From NCBI GenBank assembly GCA_900128585.1, contig LT642285.1, forward strand, positions 1 to 25,736: a stretch of 25,736 bases of DNA, in the 5' to 3' direction. The notes beneath the pieces were generated by a model, which was not told where the DNA came from, did not search any database, and worked only from the letters and a program-made list of their open reading frames with translations. Below are positions 9,901-18,512 of this stretch, one piece after another. This DNA comes from Stramenopiles sp. TOSAG23-3. Taxonomy: Eukaryota; Sar. The position numbers and the translations under genes are program-made. How positions within the stretch are numbered: position 1 is the stretch's first letter; each line of letters starts with the position of its first letter.

Positions 9901-10844
9901 ATGAAATGCCGCCTTTTCAAGTAGCCCCGTGCAATTCGCTGTATCAATAGGACGCTGCGGTCCACTCTAAATTTTCTATAACGCCACACCGATTGCATTT
10001 TTACCGCTCCGAAGTGAGCTTCTCGGGAGTATGGAAACGAAGGAGGGCCAGCTTCGAGCTCTCCTGTGTGCGTGATTGGTTCCATGTATTTTGGTGCGTT
10101 TAAGTGCTGCTGCTCTACAGTAAATGATCCAGAGCCGCAAAATTGCTCCGACGTCAATGGCCTGGAGAGTTGCGAGAGCATCTTATCGTCCCATATCCCT
10201 GTTCCAATTGTTTCTATTAAATTTTCTTTCGAGGAGACTTTCATCTCGTTTGAGACCATGTGATCTGCCGTTTTCAGACGCTTTTGTATATTTTTCTGTC
10301 CGACATTTGCTAGGGCCTCTACTCTCTCTCGGGCCGTTGGAATAGTATCTCCGGCGGTGTGCAGCCTTTTGCTACGCGGATTTGTTTCTGTCGCGCGCGC
10401 CCCAAAAGGTTTTCGGCGGATAGGAAGGGCGGAAGAGTGGGTAATTCTCTTTTTTTTAATAAACTTAGAAGCCGTGAGGTTTTCGACCAATTGTGACTCG
10501 AATGACGTTGAAATGAGAAAAGCATCGGGGGTCGCTATGTCCCTGATTGGATCGGTGTTGTTCCCGAGTGTCCACTCAAAGCCATTGCTCTTCTTGCTGA
10601 CGGAGTACAGTGCGTCCTCGACGTCCTGCTTCCAATTCGCAAGCGAAAACTCTTTGGCGGCGCTATCGCCATTTCTCTCCACCAAAGCCTTCAACTCTTC
10701 CCTCTTTATGCCCATTCGTGATATACACCTTCTCTTTGAAATTTTCGCTCTCTGTTTCAGCGTCAATGGAGGTCGTTTGAACGGATTCACCAGCTTTTCG
10801 CCTAAAGGATGGTCCACCGAAGGTGTTTCCGCAGGTTCCCCCAT
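6909..10844 (-). CDS. Large IQ-array protein with C2H2 zinc finger and UBA-like domain
   Basis: This encodes 1311 residues; an in-frame TGA upstream of the ATG at 10844 supports the start. The N-terminal ~280 residues are basic and without a known domain. Seven IQ-like repeats spaced about 22-35 residues lie at about 282-462 (for example LLIQRIARGYLKRRHF, ATIIQTRARGLLARRLV, VLTIQTRFRGNMARFRF), expected to bind calmodulin-like chains. A classical C2H2 finger, C-x2-C-x12-H-x4-H, sits at about 669-693. Helical segments around 560-610 and 800-890 vaguely recall degenerate EF-hand pairs, without a canonical calcium loop. A UBA-like segment at about 1003-1043 has the family pattern LHRLGFSFDTCIMALREND then A-x2-WLL. 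The last ~250 residues are a low-complexity acidic tail. UBA domains bind ubiquitin, so this could link a calmodulin-regulated scaffold to ubiquitin signalling (inference). It is convergent with the ankyrin gene across a long gap. Confidence 0.9.
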   Translation of the reverse strand: MGEPAETPSVDHPLGEKLVNPFKRPPLTLKQRAKISKRRCISRMGIKREELKALVERNGDSAAKEFSLANWKQDVEDALYSVSKKSNGFEWTLGNNTDPIRDIATPDAFLISTSFESQLVENLTASKFIKKKRITHSSALPIRRKPFGARATETNPRSKRLHTAGDTIPTARERVEALANVGQKNIQKRLKTADHMVSNEMKVSSKENLIETIGTGIWDDKMLSQLSRPLTSEQFCGSGSFTVEQQHLNAPKYMEPITHTGELEAGPPSFPYSREAHFGAVKMQSVWRYRKFRVDRSVLLIQRIARGYLKRRHFIWRRERFNDAATIIQTRARGLLARRLVQWMRFVPHLQRIYRGHLGRKRAAWIRTVLRLAHEAAEYFINKTICTGVAHIRTIQNKYACIIQARMRGYLGRARAARLKFWKETKAVLTIQTRFRGNMARFRFRFKRKTRAATVVQKYARRHLATLFYPQRVQNAIEKENLRLEGERSEVLEARNASRQEMRMWLFKSKEGRRYHRRCKAVMRKLRKGPLTKRMIMLQIIDSRIRSDDYIHKNEFYKLLKDLMCVDVFHTPGYPSLVSDGPVHKREFLSWFDGDRRRKENRCAILPCSAFWRAILRALKYPLFLSRRRLRSLFGIGFRHVLLQSILLDSERHTHYSAMAEYRILHRPPFECKHCYQTFVLYREYVTHETNKHCRVNDWTDEERHLSIAPKISILRVKAQLAKKKIVSGVRSMQSLFQKKLFPEPFPPSQTLVENLAGISSGNTDGVVGAILAAEEDMDEFVHHCQLSIAALVYRMKKLLRGMKTRKAECQCILSLREAVWSLGCDTVIHRKDFKSLLDMLDMDFFSDAQYLLLTQLLFPDVQTTISIEVIGKWFLNEKVYKSSIVPHDDVPFSMKALKRKVWKKKYRADKDMDGTKRIALCVLHEWIAAFQFSQQKRTASKGAGVRVLKPANFPPRPHRSKMHRLKTIAYMSKMLRQRASKVRLAEALVLQQSTKTDEELAKEYPAWIGLHRLGFSFDTCIMALRENDGDMKRASNWLLTIEEDEISQIEKVWGKKRKGARASTYRIRRKIIDYEEQDEECDDGSAADASETEKGTNTKVPNVTPPAAEDSRTEDHLSKNSPAEDIIAQDGDTPIEKDATHSKAPAMSKLGCCFKTKTAKALNINKIAKALDTNENPANKDQPQEPIDAETSLQNENTDAIENEEGEDFLAQDVFSEEEPGAEEERAHNGEQGEEQEQMEHLSESLEDDDNVAVSDEENACNKGTSLVRDKLSFESADEDEILSFFYTPISTMVSPLLRRKLASIITDKL

Positions 10845-11499
10845 GCCTACGCAAAAACCGCTTTTGCTTCTATTTGGTGTACTTCACTATCCACCGGGCG
10901 TCAACTAAAACCACGTTTTTCCAATCAAACCATTTTTCTTTATAATAAGTAAAGATTGATCGATTGACAAATCAAATATTGCGCGCGGACTATTCTTCCA
11001 TTGTTTTTTATTTTAATAATTGAGTTTTTTGTTGTTATTATTATTATTATTATATATATTCCCTTATATTTTCTTCTATGCTATTCCTTATTATTTACAT
11101 ATGTGATAAATAAGAAAACCATCTCCTACTACTAACGTAAATATGATTATTACAGATCGATAATAATATTCTCTCTTTATGATATTAATTATATATTTTA
11201 GAAGAATTTGTCACGTTAAAAGGCGAACGTTTGGATTTTGCAATCAGATTGTACCGGTAGTATGTATATATAATCTGGTATTACATTAATAATACTACCT
11301 ATCTATCTGTATTTTAATAAAATTCCTGTTCGGGTGTTCGGGTGCCCCGTGCCCCGCCGCACGCCGCACCGTCGTTAGTTGTATAATAATACGACGACCT
11401 TGCTTTATTTAAAAACAAATAAATTAATTGAAAGTTAAAATTATAATTATATTATTTACAAAAACTTAAATACACTATATAATCGGGGTAGGATCAATT
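10845..11499. other. AT-rich intergenic region with a GC-rich pocket
   Basis: This lies between two minus-strand genes. It is mostly AT, with a TTA microsatellite (about 11035-11060). A GC-rich pocket at about 11327-11375 contains repeated TTCGGGTG and CCCCG/CGCCGCACG strings, followed by a short inverted repeat, CGTCGT and ACGACG, around an AT loop. The pocket does not fold into a tRNA and has no readable frame. It may be promoter DNA of the gene starting at 10844. Confidence 0.45.
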
Positions 11500-12303
11500 T
11501 TATTCTTCTTTTTCCGTCGCACTGATTTCCGACAGAGCATTCAGTTTGAACAAGGTTTCATCCAGTTGCCTAGTGTAATCGTCCAACCCGTCCAAGAGTT
11601 TGTTGCATCCGTCGACTCCGTTTTTCCCAGCTTCTTTCTCCACTTCGTCTTCGTTGATTCCGGATTTGCACTGTGCGGTGATGCTGTTTGCAAACATGTT
11701 CACTCGCAATTGCCGCACCGAGGCTTCTACTTTAGCCAAATCCTGTGAGCTTTGACTGTCCTCCGAAGTCAATTCGTTAAGCTGATCAGCAGAAAGCCCG
11801 TACTTTGCCATGTTGCGCCGTACGCATGCTCGTGCGAACGCTTCGTCGTCGCACTTTGACGACTCGTCGTTTTTCTGCTCGTACAGCTGTTTCTTCCGCT
11901 TTTCCTGCAACTCGCCCAGCTCTTTCCTCAACTTTCTCTCCATTGCATCGGCAATTGGGTCGTAATTTTCGCCGGGTAAATCTACTATATATTGTGCCCT
12001 TCCTAGAATGTCATCCCTGCTGACGTCGGCTTCCTGGTTGCCGCCCGTTACGAACAGGGTCGACGGTGTCTCGTACGAGACTTGTTGGGGAGACGCTAGC
12101 CTTGCGGAAGCGTCATTTTGTTCTTCCTCCAGAAGTTGCCTCTTCAGCTTCATCATTTCGTTCTGACGTTTTTCCTGCCAATCTTTGATTCCAGATATGG
12201 CGGCATCCATACTGTCTAACGTTTCAGCATTTGAGATGTCAAGGGCAGCCTGCTCCGCCCCGGCTGCTCCAATCTCACGAGCTCCTCTCAAACCGTTGCT
12301 CAT
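11500..12303 (-). CDS. Hypothetical coiled-coil protein
   Basis: This encodes 267 residues from ATG at 12303. I do not recognise a family. The composition is strongly charged and rich in E, D, K, Q and A, with little hydrophobic content and no membrane span or signal peptide. Likely coiled-coil stretches are at about residues 35-70 (WQEKRQNEMMKLKRQLLEEE), 120-150 (MERKLRKELGELQEKRKKQL) and the C-terminus (LDGLDDYTRQLDETLFKLNAL). Codon and base composition match the neighbouring genes and differ sharply from the AT-rich flanks, which supports it being real. It could be a structural or adaptor component, perhaps cytoskeletal like its neighbours, but that is guesswork from context only. Confidence 0.75.
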   Translation of the reverse strand: MSNGLRGAREIGAAGAEQAALDISNAETLDSMDAAISGIKDWQEKRQNEMMKLKRQLLEEEQNDASARLASPQQVSYETPSTLFVTGGNQEADVSRDDILGRAQYIVDLPGENYDPIADAMERKLRKELGELQEKRKKQLYEQKNDESSKCDDEAFARACVRRNMAKYGLSADQLNELTSEDSQSSQDLAKVEASVRQLRVNMFANSITAQCKSGINEDEVEKEAGKNGVDGCNKLLDGLDDYTRQLDETLFKLNALSEISATEKEE

Positions 12304-13408
12304 TGGGTCGGTATAGACAAGAGACTAGTATTCGAAAAGACAAAGCTAGTGACTATTTCTTCCCACTCTAATTACTAATGTTTCGTTTCTTTGTGTTTGC
12401 ATTTTTCCCCTACCTAAAATTGGACAAAATGATTATTACTTAATAAACCATTCTTCCAATAAAGAGGTTGAATTGAAACAGTTGTAAAAGAAGAAAAGGT
12501 GTACGATTTTTATTCTTCGTCTTATTACTCTATTATTTAATTATCATTTCGCTTTTTTTTTATATACTACTGCTTATACTGTGTCCCTGTATTTATTTAT
12601 TTATTATATTAAATATTTATAAAAAAATGATGGAGAATATAGTATAAATATAATATAAATAAGTAAGCAGCAGCAAAAGAGCTGTTGATGATTTTATTTT
12701 GTTTGATGCTATAACCCTTCCTTCCTTCCTTCCTTCCTTCCTTTCTTCCTTCCTTTCTTCATTTCGCTTCTTCGAATTCAAAAGACAAAACCAATAACGA
12801 CCGTTACATTCTATATAGATAAAATTATATAATAAGTACGATATTATTGTATTGTATATTCGATTTATTTCCTTTTTTGAAAGGAAACAATTTTATTATT
12901 TTATTATACATAAGTCTATCAGGAGCGAAACCACAGTGTCATTGAAAACCAGACACTTACTTATGACATTCTTCTATCACATTCCGTACTTATTACATTA
13001 TTGTATACAATGGAGAATTCGCAACATTTTAAGAATAGGCTATAATAATTAATGGGTTTTGAATATTAATTTTTTACCACACTCACACAACAGCAAGACA
13101 GGGAGGGAGACTAGTAAAAAATAGTAGAAGAATAAATGAAGAAGAAGAAGGGTTTTATATTAAATTATATATTGCACTTCTTTTTATTTGATTTGTTGTT
13201 GTTTATTATTATTATTATTGCTTTTCTTTTTTTGCGTTTCTTTGGTCAATTGTAGCATTCTATTTGTTAATTGTGCACCACGTGTAAAAAAATTTCTAGC
13301 GAAGAATAAAAATACTTTTAATCCTTATACGATACCGTGCATATTTGTACATATATATATATTCGTTGTTTGCTTTTGATACGTCGTGGGGAAGTCCTGT
13401 ATTTCAAT
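12304..13408. other. AT-rich divergent intergenic region
   Basis: This is 1.1 kb between divergent genes and should contain both promoters. It is made mostly of AT-rich and T-rich runs, a CTTC microsatellite (listed separately), TTA/ATT runs (about 13200-13220) and a GAAGAAGAAGAAG run (about 13137). A TATA-like run TATATATATATT lies at about 13350-13362, some 45-60 bases before the next ATG, but in such AT-rich DNA that is weak evidence. No gene or RNA is visible. Confidence 0.5.
12716..12762. repeat. CTTC tetranucleotide microsatellite
   Basis: A run of CCTT units (about ten, with two CTTT interruptions) occupies the middle of the divergent intergenic region. It is a plain simple-sequence repeat, likely variable in length between strains. 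Confidence 0.9.
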
Positions 13409-16400
13409 ATGTCAGCGGACGAGTTTTTGGAGCTCCAGGCGACTTTAGACGCTTTGACGAAGGAACAAGAGAACATGGAGGCCGGGGTGATCAGGCTTCA
13501 CAAAAAACAGATGGCGATACACGAGTCAAATGTCTCGGACAAAGCTACCCTGAAGAACAATTTTCTTAAAGAGACGGCCCGGATGGACAGAAAACATATG
13601 CCTGGTCCCGGCGATTATAGCTACAACACGCCCTTCGGTGCAGAAGCAAAAGGCGGTCGAATGAACCCTTTGCCAAAATCGAAACGTGCTGCACGCTCGA
13701 CAAAGAGTGGAGAGCATGGCGCTAGGAACGATCGACCGGGCGAGACCGACCCCTGCAGCTTAGAACGCGGGTATAGGGCGACTAGAAAAGGTGCGGTGGG
13801 GGGGTCAACTTTTGGAAAGACTTCCGGGGCGAAAAACAGGGAAGCTACAAGCTTTGGTTTCTCTGGCGATAGAAAAGAATTCGAGGAGGCGATTTCGTGG
13901 TTTTTTGGAACAAGCAACAGGTCGGAGATCAACAAAGTGCTGCTCGTGTCAAAGCATGACGCTGTGTTAGATCTCAGAGACAACGGCTCTATATTCGCTG
14001 GAAAGGAAAGGGGGATTGCCAGGGCACCGCCGTCGTCGGTATTTTCAGTAGCATTTTACGGAACGCACGTCGCAATCAAAGCAACCAGAGGTCGCCATTT
14101 AGAATGTAAATCGAACAGGGTCGAATGCCAAAGGCTCGGTGCGAATGCCCATGGTAGTGAGTTTAAGTTAGAAAAGGTAGAGACTACAGAAAGAGCAGTC
14201 GACGAAACGGGAGAATCCAACCAGAAGCAGAATAAGCAAAAAAAGAGAGCCCAAAGGCGTTTTTGCCGTTTAAAGAGTGAGCATGGCCTTTGCTTGACGT
14301 TGAAGGAAGACGGCATGCTTGTGTGTGAGCCTAAATTCGACGAAACAGATGAGTTTTTTGAAGGGAAAAGCACGCAGTTATTTTTTGCAGAACCGTATAT
14401 TTTGGATGGAAACAGTTATAACCCAAAAGATGATATTATTAGACCAAAGATTGTGAAAGGGAACGTTGGTTTTGGGAGGAGCCTCACCCCGAAACAAACC
14501 CCAGGTGTCGAGAATAAGGAGAACGCGCGCACCCCAGATTCCAAAGGTGCCAGACCTACGATAGGAAATATCGACAAGGCCTTTGACCATGTCGAGCAGA
14601 CTGCACCTGCTGCTAAATTCGGAACGTCGTCTCGGTTTGGAGGAAAGAAAGATCTAGGTAGAAAACTGAAAGGAGAGAAATTGTTGGCTTGGTTGAAGCA
14701 AGGAAGGGAGTGTAATGTATATCTGAAGTCTCCGTGCGGCAAATTTTTGCGGCCAAACCAGGTAGGCAGTGTGGGGTTTTCTACCAAGGCTATGCAAGAG
14801 TGCGTAGTCTCGTTCTGCCACATCCACAAGAACGAGTTTGCGCTGCGTAATGTGCACCGGGACTATCTCGTGCACTCCGAAGCAGACAAAGAAATACAAG
14901 TACGGAGAGATAAAAATACGAATGACAATGAAATGAGTTTTGTGGTACACGTCAGTGGGTCCCGAATAGGGCTGCAGGCGTGCAATGGCAAATACATTAG
15001 TCTCAAAAGTGACGGTGGCGGTGCGCTCGGGATGTGCGACAAAATGTCATCGCCGAATTGCTTGTTTCTACCTGCGCCATATGCGCCACATTACCAAGTT
15101 CGAGACAGCGCGATTCGGCCCAAAACTCAGACCATGAAGTGGCGAACGCCTGTAAAAGCCAAACCGTCACCCGGTGGCGCCAGTACCCCGGACGGTGTGT
15201 CGGCCCCGAGCGTTGGGGCCCCAACGCCTGGAAATGCTGGAGATGGGATTGAGCCCATGGATACGGAGCCCACCCCTACCATGCAGTTTACTCCCACAAG
15301 CACGCCAACGCCAAATGACAAATTGATCCGACCCAGAGTCCAAGGAGGTGCTTGGGCGCCCCCAACGTCCGAAAACGAAATGTCGAGCGCAATCAAGAAG
15401 CGAAAGCGAGAAAATATCGTCCCAGGCCCAGGATTTTACCAATCGGCCACTACAAAGCGATCTGCTGGCGCAGTTATCGCCCCACCCACAATTAAGCGCA
15501 CTCAAAAAGAGGAAGCTGCCTTGCGCCAACACCGACGAAGGGCTCAAAAGGAGATGTCCTCTGCCGGGCCTGGCATGTACGATTTGGCTGGCGGAATGCA
15601 GGCAATCAAACAGAACAGTAGCAAAGGCTTTTCCTTTTCGAAATTGTCTCGTGGCATTACGTCTCCGGGAAGGCGGAAGCGCAAAAAGGCGAAAGACGAT
15701 GCGGAATCACGGGGAGAAAGTAAGTTTTCCGAAGACTATTTGCGAAATGAAGAAATTATTGAAGACGATGAAGAATGGGGGGATGGTGATATCTCGGCCT
15801 TGATGGCGGAGCCCGACCTCAACCTATCGTACGTGAAACCACGAGTGCAGGGTGGGACTTGGGGCCACAAATCGAAGAAAGTGAACTGGAAAAACTATTA
15901 CGCCATGAAGAAGGCCAGATTAGAAAAGGAGCGGTTGAAGCAAATCGGGCATTACGATGTGAAGCACGACGGGGTTGAGAAGAAAGTCAGTGGTATTCCA
16001 TTGTTAGAAAAGGAAGCCAAGGCTCGCCAACGAACTAAAACAATAACCAAAAAAGCCGTCGAGAACCGTAAAATGCATGAGGCGTACGAACGTGCCATGG
16101 CAGATACAGAACCAGGTGAGTTTCTGACTTCACAGATGCACGATGACTGGGCAGAAACAGCTGCAAAGAAGCCAGTATTTCGGTACCACGAGGAAGCTCC
16201 GTTGCCGTCCCCAGCTGTGCGAGCACGAAAAGAGCGGGAACTTGAGGCAGCCGGGCCAAGCTCTTTCCTGGGCCCCCAAAATCTTTCGGACTGGACCAAG
16301 CCCAAGGATTGGGATGAGAGGATGAAGGCAGCGGAACCAAGTCGCATTTCCATGTCCATACAGAGTGGTCGTGACAAAGTCAAAGTCAAAACAAGGGAAG

Positions 16401-18460
16401 GGGCGAAGCCGAAGAAGAAAGTCGAAAAATTCACAAGCAGCTTAAAGTATGGAGTAGAGTCTCTCGGACCAGGACATTATGATAATGTTGACGTCCAAAG
16501 TGATAGACTTAAGGCAGAAAAATCAGGGCACACAAAGTCTTATGTTTCGTTCGGAAAGCGTGTGGGCCGTAAAGAGCAAGGCGGTGTTTTCGGTGAGCGT
16601 CCAGAAGTTGCTCTTGAAGCGGAAGCTGAATTTTATACCCCATGGGTAGGCGGGGACGGGGCCCTTGAACTAGATGAAGAGAAGAAGTTGCGGCGACCAA
16701 ACCAAAAGGAAGTGAAATCTCTTCCATGGAGTATGCTTCCAACGTCGCAGAGCAGGGTAAAAAATATCGATGGAGTTGATCTTGACGATGGGGAGCCGAA
16801 GTTGATCCTGGAGCCAAATGTGGACTGGGGTAAAAAGGGAAGAGACGTAAGCAAGAAGACAACGGCTTCGAATTACGAGCCTTTCTCGAAACAACAAGGG
16901 CGTGGTTTGACTCCAGAAGCGAAGAGAGGAGGAGATGATGAGTACGACTTTTCTGCTTACGAAGCAACGGAGGGTGATATTGTTGATATCAACCCAAGGC
17001 TGACGCCGTTGGAAAAACGAACAAAGAATGTAAAAATATCGTCTCGCCCAAGATGGGCCTCAGAGCACGCTGACTTGCTCCAGGGCGACAATGACGAGCC
17101 ACAATTGATTCTTTCGCCAAAGGAAACGACGCAGAGGCAACGCAAAGACCGACATGTTCTAGACTTGTCGAAGCAAAAGCCTAGGTGGGAGTCCGATATC
17201 CCCGACAGCGATCTCAACGATTTCGCACCTTCGAACGATGCTTTGCATGCTCTCTATGACGTGGAACGAGGTCACGAGGCGTTGGCCAGCGAGATGTCAA
17301 AGGGGGGAGTGTCTTGGGACAAGAGAAAGCCTCGATTTACCCCCAAACCACCCAGGAATGACGATGACTTTTCGGGAGATTCGCCGAAGTTAATGCTTTC
17401 TCCAAAAGAGCATTTCAAATCCACTATGAAACGAACCATATCCGGTGTGTCTATGTCGAAAGGGAAACCAAGGTTTACCCCAAAACCTTCACGAGATACC
17501 GAGATATATGGGCCTGAAGACGGTGAAGGGTTGATTTTAAAAGACGCCCTTGAACGGGAGGCGTTTCTGAAGAAGCGTGTAAAGGGAGTTGGCAGTATGC
17601 GAAAAACAAAGCCTCGGTGGCACGACGAAGATAGCAATGCGAACGACGATCAGACTGCTTTGATATTAGAGCCGAAACGGACGGCCATAGAAAAGAAACC
17701 CGCCCCAACGGCATCCATGTCTCGACAGCGCGGTAGGGATTCTCCCCTCGAGAAAAACAAAGTCGATACATCGCACTTGGTTTATTCGCCAAAGCACGAC
17801 TTTGGGCGAAGGGGAAATGCAGAAATAGCCAGCTCTTCGAAAGAGAAGCACAAAGAGCCATGGACAAAGCGGAAGCAATTTGGTGGGCTCGCTGCGGTCG
17901 ACAACATCGTCAGGGAGGTTGAAGAGTTGATCATCAGTCCAACAACAGCAGGGGAGAAGGTTCGAAAGAAACAAGCATCTGTCCGAAGCATGGCAAAGCA
18001 AGGTCCCAGCCGCAGTAAGATTGACCTCAACGGCAATAAAATATACCCGAAAAAGGACAAACCAGAGCCCACATTGAGCATGACCGAGACCATGTATGAT
18101 CGAAATGGCAAGAAGATTGAAGCAAAACGAAAGCCGTTCAAAGATCCGAAGGACGCGCTAAAGAGGCAGGTTAAGGGTGGTGGAATTGCACCCCTTCCCA
18201 AGACAAAGCGAAGGGAGCTTCCCCCGAAAGTCCCAAAAAAGAAGCGGATAGATGCTGGGGGGCGCTTGAAAAAAATGAAAACTATTACTGGTTTGGTAGT
18301 GAACAAGAAAAAAAAGGCTAAAAAGAAAGACCTGAGTAAAACCATCATTGGGGTAAAGAAGAAAACGAAATCAGAGATTATTCGAGAACAACTGTTGTCC
18401 GTTCCAACAGATGATGGGGATGACGATTGGTTCCTGACGCCAAAACAAAGCTTGGTATGA
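13409..18460 (+). CDS. SHIPPO/STPGR protein with fascin-like beta-trefoils and C-terminal repeat array
   Basis: This encodes 1683 residues from the ATG at 13409. An in-frame ATG at 13337 would add 24 residues encoded by AT-rich leader-like DNA, so I prefer the later start. SHIPPO/STPGR-type motifs are PGPGDYSYNTP (about residue 63), PGPGFYQS (about 669), AGPGMYDL (about 717) and LGPGHYDN (about 1019). Two segments look like fascin-type beta-trefoils: about 174-330 (IKATRGRHLECKSNRVEC) and about 424-560 (VYLKSPCGKFLRP, IGLQACNGKYISLKSD). A motif like IRPRVQGGAW/VKPRVQGGTW recurs at least three times. From about 1120 to 1530 a unit of about 40-55 residues repeats about nine times, with an acidic LILxPK half and a basic SMSKxKPRW/F half. 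The C-terminus is Lys-rich. STPGR proteins are often axonemal or microtubule-associated, and fascin folds bundle actin, so a cytoskeletal structural role is likely (inference). It ends 52 bases from the convergent NAT9 gene. Confidence 0.9.
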   Translation: MSADEFLELQATLDALTKEQENMEAGVIRLHKKQMAIHESNVSDKATLKNNFLKETARMDRKHMPGPGDYSYNTPFGAEAKGGRMNPLPKSKRAARSTKSGEHGARNDRPGETDPCSLERGYRATRKGAVGGSTFGKTSGAKNREATSFGFSGDRKEFEEAISWFFGTSNRSEINKVLLVSKHDAVLDLRDNGSIFAGKERGIARAPPSSVFSVAFYGTHVAIKATRGRHLECKSNRVECQRLGANAHGSEFKLEKVETTERAVDETGESNQKQNKQKKRAQRRFCRLKSEHGLCLTLKEDGMLVCEPKFDETDEFFEGKSTQLFFAEPYILDGNSYNPKDDIIRPKIVKGNVGFGRSLTPKQTPGVENKENARTPDSKGARPTIGNIDKAFDHVEQTAPAAKFGTSSRFGGKKDLGRKLKGEKLLAWLKQGRECNVYLKSPCGKFLRPNQVGSVGFSTKAMQECVVSFCHIHKNEFALRNVHRDYLVHSEADKEIQVRRDKNTNDNEMSFVVHVSGSRIGLQACNGKYISLKSDGGGALGMCDKMSSPNCLFLPAPYAPHYQVRDSAIRPKTQTMKWRTPVKAKPSPGGASTPDGVSAPSVGAPTPGNAGDGIEPMDTEPTPTMQFTPTSTPTPNDKLIRPRVQGGAWAPPTSENEMSSAIKKRKRENIVPGPGFYQSATTKRSAGAVIAPPTIKRTQKEEAALRQHRRRAQKEMSSAGPGMYDLAGGMQAIKQNSSKGFSFSKLSRGITSPGRRKRKKAKDDAESRGESKFSEDYLRNEEIIEDDEEWGDGDISALMAEPDLNLSYVKPRVQGGTWGHKSKKVNWKNYYAMKKARLEKERLKQIGHYDVKHDGVEKKVSGIPLLEKEAKARQRTKTITKKAVENRKMHEAYERAMADTEPGEFLTSQMHDDWAETAAKKPVFRYHEEAPLPSPAVRARKERELEAAGPSSFLGPQNLSDWTKPKDWDERMKAAEPSRISMSIQSGRDKVKVKTREGAKPKKKVEKFTSSLKYGVESLGPGHYDNVDVQSDRLKAEKSGHTKSYVSFGKRVGRKEQGGVFGERPEVALEAEAEFYTPWVGGDGALELDEEKKLRRPNQKEVKSLPWSMLPTSQSRVKNIDGVDLDDGEPKLILEPNVDWGKKGRDVSKKTTASNYEPFSKQQGRGLTPEAKRGGDDEYDFSAYEATEGDIVDINPRLTPLEKRTKNVKISSRPRWASEHADLLQGDNDEPQLILSPKETTQRQRKDRHVLDLSKQKPRWESDIPDSDLNDFAPSNDALHALYDVERGHEALASEMSKGGVSWDKRKPRFTPKPPRNDDDFSGDSPKLMLSPKEHFKSTMKRTISGVSMSKGKPRFTPKPSRDTEIYGPEDGEGLILKDALEREAFLKKRVKGVGSMRKTKPRWHDEDSNANDDQTALILEPKRTAIEKKPAPTASMSRQRGRDSPLEKNKVDTSHLVYSPKHDFGRRGNAEIASSSKEKHKEPWTKRKQFGGLAAVDNIVREVEELIISPTTAGEKVRKKQASVRSMAKQGPSRSKIDLNGNKIYPKKDKPEPTLSMTETMYDRNGKKIEAKRKPFKDPKDALKRQVKGGGIAPLPKTKRRELPPKVPKKKRIDAGGRLKKMKTITGLVVNKKKKAKKKDLSKTIIGVKKKTKSEIIREQLLSVPTDDGDDDWFLTPKQSLV

Positions 18461-18512
18461 CTATCTTTTTGTGGAAATCATAAGTAGTGTACACGTGTCA
18501 AAGTTAAGCTCC

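Noticed and set aside
11327-11400. GC-rich pocket as a tRNA or structured RNA gene
   Set aside because: No tRNA arms or T-loop consensus can be laid out; only a 6-bp inverted repeat is visible.
13337-13408. Upstream in-frame ATG for the SHIPPO protein
   Set aside because: It would add 24 residues from AT-rich DNA (a TATATA run reads as IYI); the ATG at 13409 fits better.
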